From JAEKNW01 sp963677815 (GTDB lineage: Bacteria > Cloacimonadota > Cloacimonadia > Cloacimonadales > JAFGVF01): a stretch of 64,000 nucleotides of DNA. The position numbers were made by a program, and so were the translations under genes. Of the stretch, positions 62,343-64,000 are shown piece after piece. Below the pieces are notes generated by a model. The model was not told the DNA's origin. It made no database searches and worked only from the letters and a program-made list of their open reading frames with translations. Every line of letters begins with the position of its first letter. Positions within the stretch are counted from its first letter, which is position 1. Location of the stretch: assembly GCA_963677815.1 (NCBI GenBank), contig OY782499.1, positions 1,550,001-1,614,000 of the forward strand. Direction: 5' to 3'.

Positions 62343-63597
62343 ATGGACTGAGAAAAAACTTGATGATGTTGCAGATATAAAGCTGAGCAATGTTAACAAG
62401 AAAACAAAAGATAATGAAAGAAGAATCCTTCTATGTAACTATACAGACGTATACAGAAATAATTTTATAACTCGAGATATGTCTAAAAATTTTATGATAG
62501 CTTCTTGTAGCGAAAGTGAGTTCTCTAAGTTCAGATTAAAAGGGGGACAAGTGGCAATCACTAAGGATAGTGAAACGCCAAACGATATTGGAATCCCTAC
62601 TTATATCACTGATAGTTTTGATGATACTGTGCTTGGATATCATTTATCTTTGATTACTCCAAACAATGAGAAGCTTGATGGCAAATTCTTAAATTATTAT
62701 TTACTAACGATGCAAGCCAAAAGATATTTTGAAAATAATAGTGGAGGTAGTGGTCAAAGATGTTCTTTAGCTCTGGATATAATTAAATCAATCCCTCTGC
62801 GTCTTCCAAAATTAGAATATCAAATATGTGTTGGTGAACTTTTGTATAAGCTAGACTTAAAAATAGAACTCAACAACAAGATTAATGCTGAGTTAGAGTC
62901 TATGGCTAAACTACTATATGACTATTGGTTTGTACAGTATGACTTTCCTGATGCGAATGGTAAGCCATATAAATCATCTGGTGGAAAGATGGTATATAAT
63001 GAAGAGCTGGGGAGAGAGATTCCTGAGGGGTGGGTAATAGTCAAATTGAAATTCTTAGCAGATAATGTAGTTGATTCACTAGAACCTGGAGAACATCTTG
63101 ATTTACCTTATTTACCGATTGATAGATTACCGATGAAAAAACTATATTATGATGAATATGAAAATAGGAATGAAGCAAAGTCTAGTTTAATAAAATTCCA
63201 ACAAAACGATATTTTATTAGGTGCTATGCGAGTTTATTTTCATCGTATTTGTAATGCAGTTGAAGATGGTATATCAAGAAGTACGATTATGGTTATCAGA
63301 CCCAAAAAAGTAATTAACAAAAACTATATATTACTTACTTTGAATAGAGTGGAAGCAATAGAATTTGCAACAAATAATTCTACAGGATCATCAATCCCTT
63401 ATGCAAAATGGAGGGGAGGGATAGCGAACTATCAATTTAGTTTACCTTATGATGAGAAGATATTAACTAAGTTCAATAATATAATTACTCCAATATTTGA
63501 TAATTTTAAAAATTACTCAAAGCAAAACAACCATTTGAACAAACTCAGAGACTTCTTATTACCAATGCTTATGAATGGTCAGGTGAGCGTGAAATGA
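62335..63597 (+). CDS. hsdS: Type I restriction-modification specificity subunit
   Basis: 420 aa from the ATG at 62335 (ATGAGTAA overlap with the hsdM stop; a frame from 62302 has no RBS). Two target recognition domains (about 5-180 and 235-395) are separated by the central conserved helix ELNNKINAELESMAKLLYDYWFVQYDFPD, with NKLRDFLLPMLMNGQVSV closing the second half repeat. The two TRDs set a bipartite recognition sequence that cannot be read here. The frame is intact. Confidence 0.95.
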   Translation: MSKWTEKKLDDVADIKLSNVNKKTKDNERRILLCNYTDVYRNNFITRDMSKNFMIASCSESEFSKFRLKGGQVAITKDSETPNDIGIPTYITDSFDDTVLGYHLSLITPNNEKLDGKFLNYYLLTMQAKRYFENNSGGSGQRCSLALDIIKSIPLRLPKLEYQICVGELLYKLDLKIELNNKINAELESMAKLLYDYWFVQYDFPDANGKPYKSSGGKMVYNEELGREIPEGWVIVKLKFLADNVVDSLEPGEHLDLPYLPIDRLPMKKLYYDEYENRNEAKSSLIKFQQNDILLGAMRVYFHRICNAVEDGISRSTIMVIRPKKVINKNYILLTLNRVEAIEFATNNSTGSSIPYAKWRGGIANYQFSLPYDEKILTKFNNIITPIFDNFKNYSKQNNHLNKLRDFLLPMLMNGQVSVK

Positions 63598-64000
63598 GTT
63601 TAAAAGAAAACAAACTTAAAGATATAATCTTTAGAACATCTGAGTTAGAAAGTATAGCAAAGATTATAGGAGATACAAATGATGGCCTTACAGGAACTGA
63701 AATTGGTCAAATGTTAAAATTGGCTTCCATCGTGGATACTGAACCTTCCATAACTAAATGGCGAAGACTATATAGTGCTTTAATGAATGAACAGTCTAAA
63801 ACAAAAAAAAATGTAAGAATTCTAAACTTCATACATTATTCTTTATCACCACAAAGATTTGTTAACAGATACTCTGAATATTTGAATATATTATCAAAAC
63901 TAAACATTGTTTTATCTTTTAAAGGAATAAAATTTAAAGAAGATGGAAAATTTCATAGAATCAAAGAATCGGCAACTTTATCAGAAGCACAAAGAAGAGC
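63594..64000 (+). CDS. TIGR02391-family-like protein (3' end outside window)
   Basis: 135 codons visible, ATG overlapping the hsdS TGA (ATGA). ELESIAKIIGDTNDGLTGTEIGQML, ITKWRRLYSALMNEQ, VRILNFIHYSLSPQRFVNRY and KFHRIKESATLSEAQRR match the N-terminal part of the family known as TIGR02391 (Ymh-like), often found beside type I restriction genes and proposed to be an accessory defence protein. Start and phase show it is translated with hsdS. The C-terminal domain is cut off. Confidence 0.75.
   Translation, partial: MSLKENKLKDIIFRTSELESIAKIIGDTNDGLTGTEIGQMLKLASIVDTEPSITKWRRLYSALMNEQSKTKKNVRILNFIHYSLSPQRFVNRYSEYLNILSKLNIVLSFKGIKFKEDGKFHRIKESATLSEAQRR

Noticed and set aside
55595..64000. Complete integrative island with attachment sites
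   Set aside because: No integrase and no repeated tRNA 3' end can be seen before the window ends; only the suggestion is kept.

Overview
The window is AT-rich, densely packed bacterial DNA with ordinary use of ATG, GTG and TTG starts and TAA, TAG and TGA stops. Several very large secreted proteins end in a YPNPFNP / YNLKGQ / SGIYF-type C-terminal sorting module. Together with gingipain-like C25 peptidases, an MCE protein and a diderm secretion and efflux gene set, this points to a Gram-negative member of the FCB group. Candidatus Cloacimonadota is my best guess (inference; no rRNA is present to settle it).

Layout. 1-10.4 kb: two C25-type secreted peptidase-like genes (the first cut by the window edge), a tandem-PAS protein and an LVIVD-type beta-propeller lipoprotein, all on the minus strand. 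10.45-12.9 kb, plus strand: a foldback repeat, a promoter with a palindromic operator, then a DUF5320 mini-protein, a NifX/NifB-like protein and a CoA-disulfide-reductase-like flavoprotein. 12.9-17.0 kb, minus strand: the pyrimidine operon pyrB-pyrC-pyrK-pyrD. It is preceded by a PyrR-type hairpin that buries the ribosome binding site of a 38-codon leader ORF overlapping pyrB. 17-23 kb: a small secreted protein, ClpB, QueH, a TtcA-like tRNA thiolase and acetate kinase. 23-34 kb: a third C25 protein, a metallopeptidase/propeller/barrel protein, an MCE protein, a conserved secreted protein, HemW with a fresh 211-bp tandem duplication at its 3' end, and signal peptidase I. 34.7-41.1 kb: a TetR-regulated RND efflux operon. 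41.1-44.6 kb, plus strand: a DUF3147 membrane protein, RidA, two-subunit class I fumarase and an outer membrane protein. 45.5-48.5 kb: a secreted repeat protein. 48.6-50.6 kb: a group II intron whose reverse transcriptase is broken by an in-frame TGA. 50.8-55.4 kb: UvrB, a DHOD-like flavoprotein and a TerB-like protein. 55.6 kb: tRNA-Arg(CCU). 56.3-64 kb: an accessory region with a GyrI-like protein, an OGG-fold-like protein and a complete type I restriction-modification operon (hsdR, hsdM, hsdS) that runs into a TIGR02391-like gene cut by the window edge.

The gaps between genes hold many non-coding repeats: foldback elements at 10.45, 44.8-45.2 and 53.0 kb; a 99-bp repeat present in inverted orientation at 34.3 and 50.7 kb; a three-copy palindrome family; a 54-bp tandem array; and four hairpins next to the tRNA. 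The strongest regulatory observation is the pyr leader at 16.83-17.03 kb. The most repeat-rich accessory stretches are 44.6-45.4 kb and 55.4-56.2 kb. All assignments rest on reading the sequence and on remembered family features; no searches were run.
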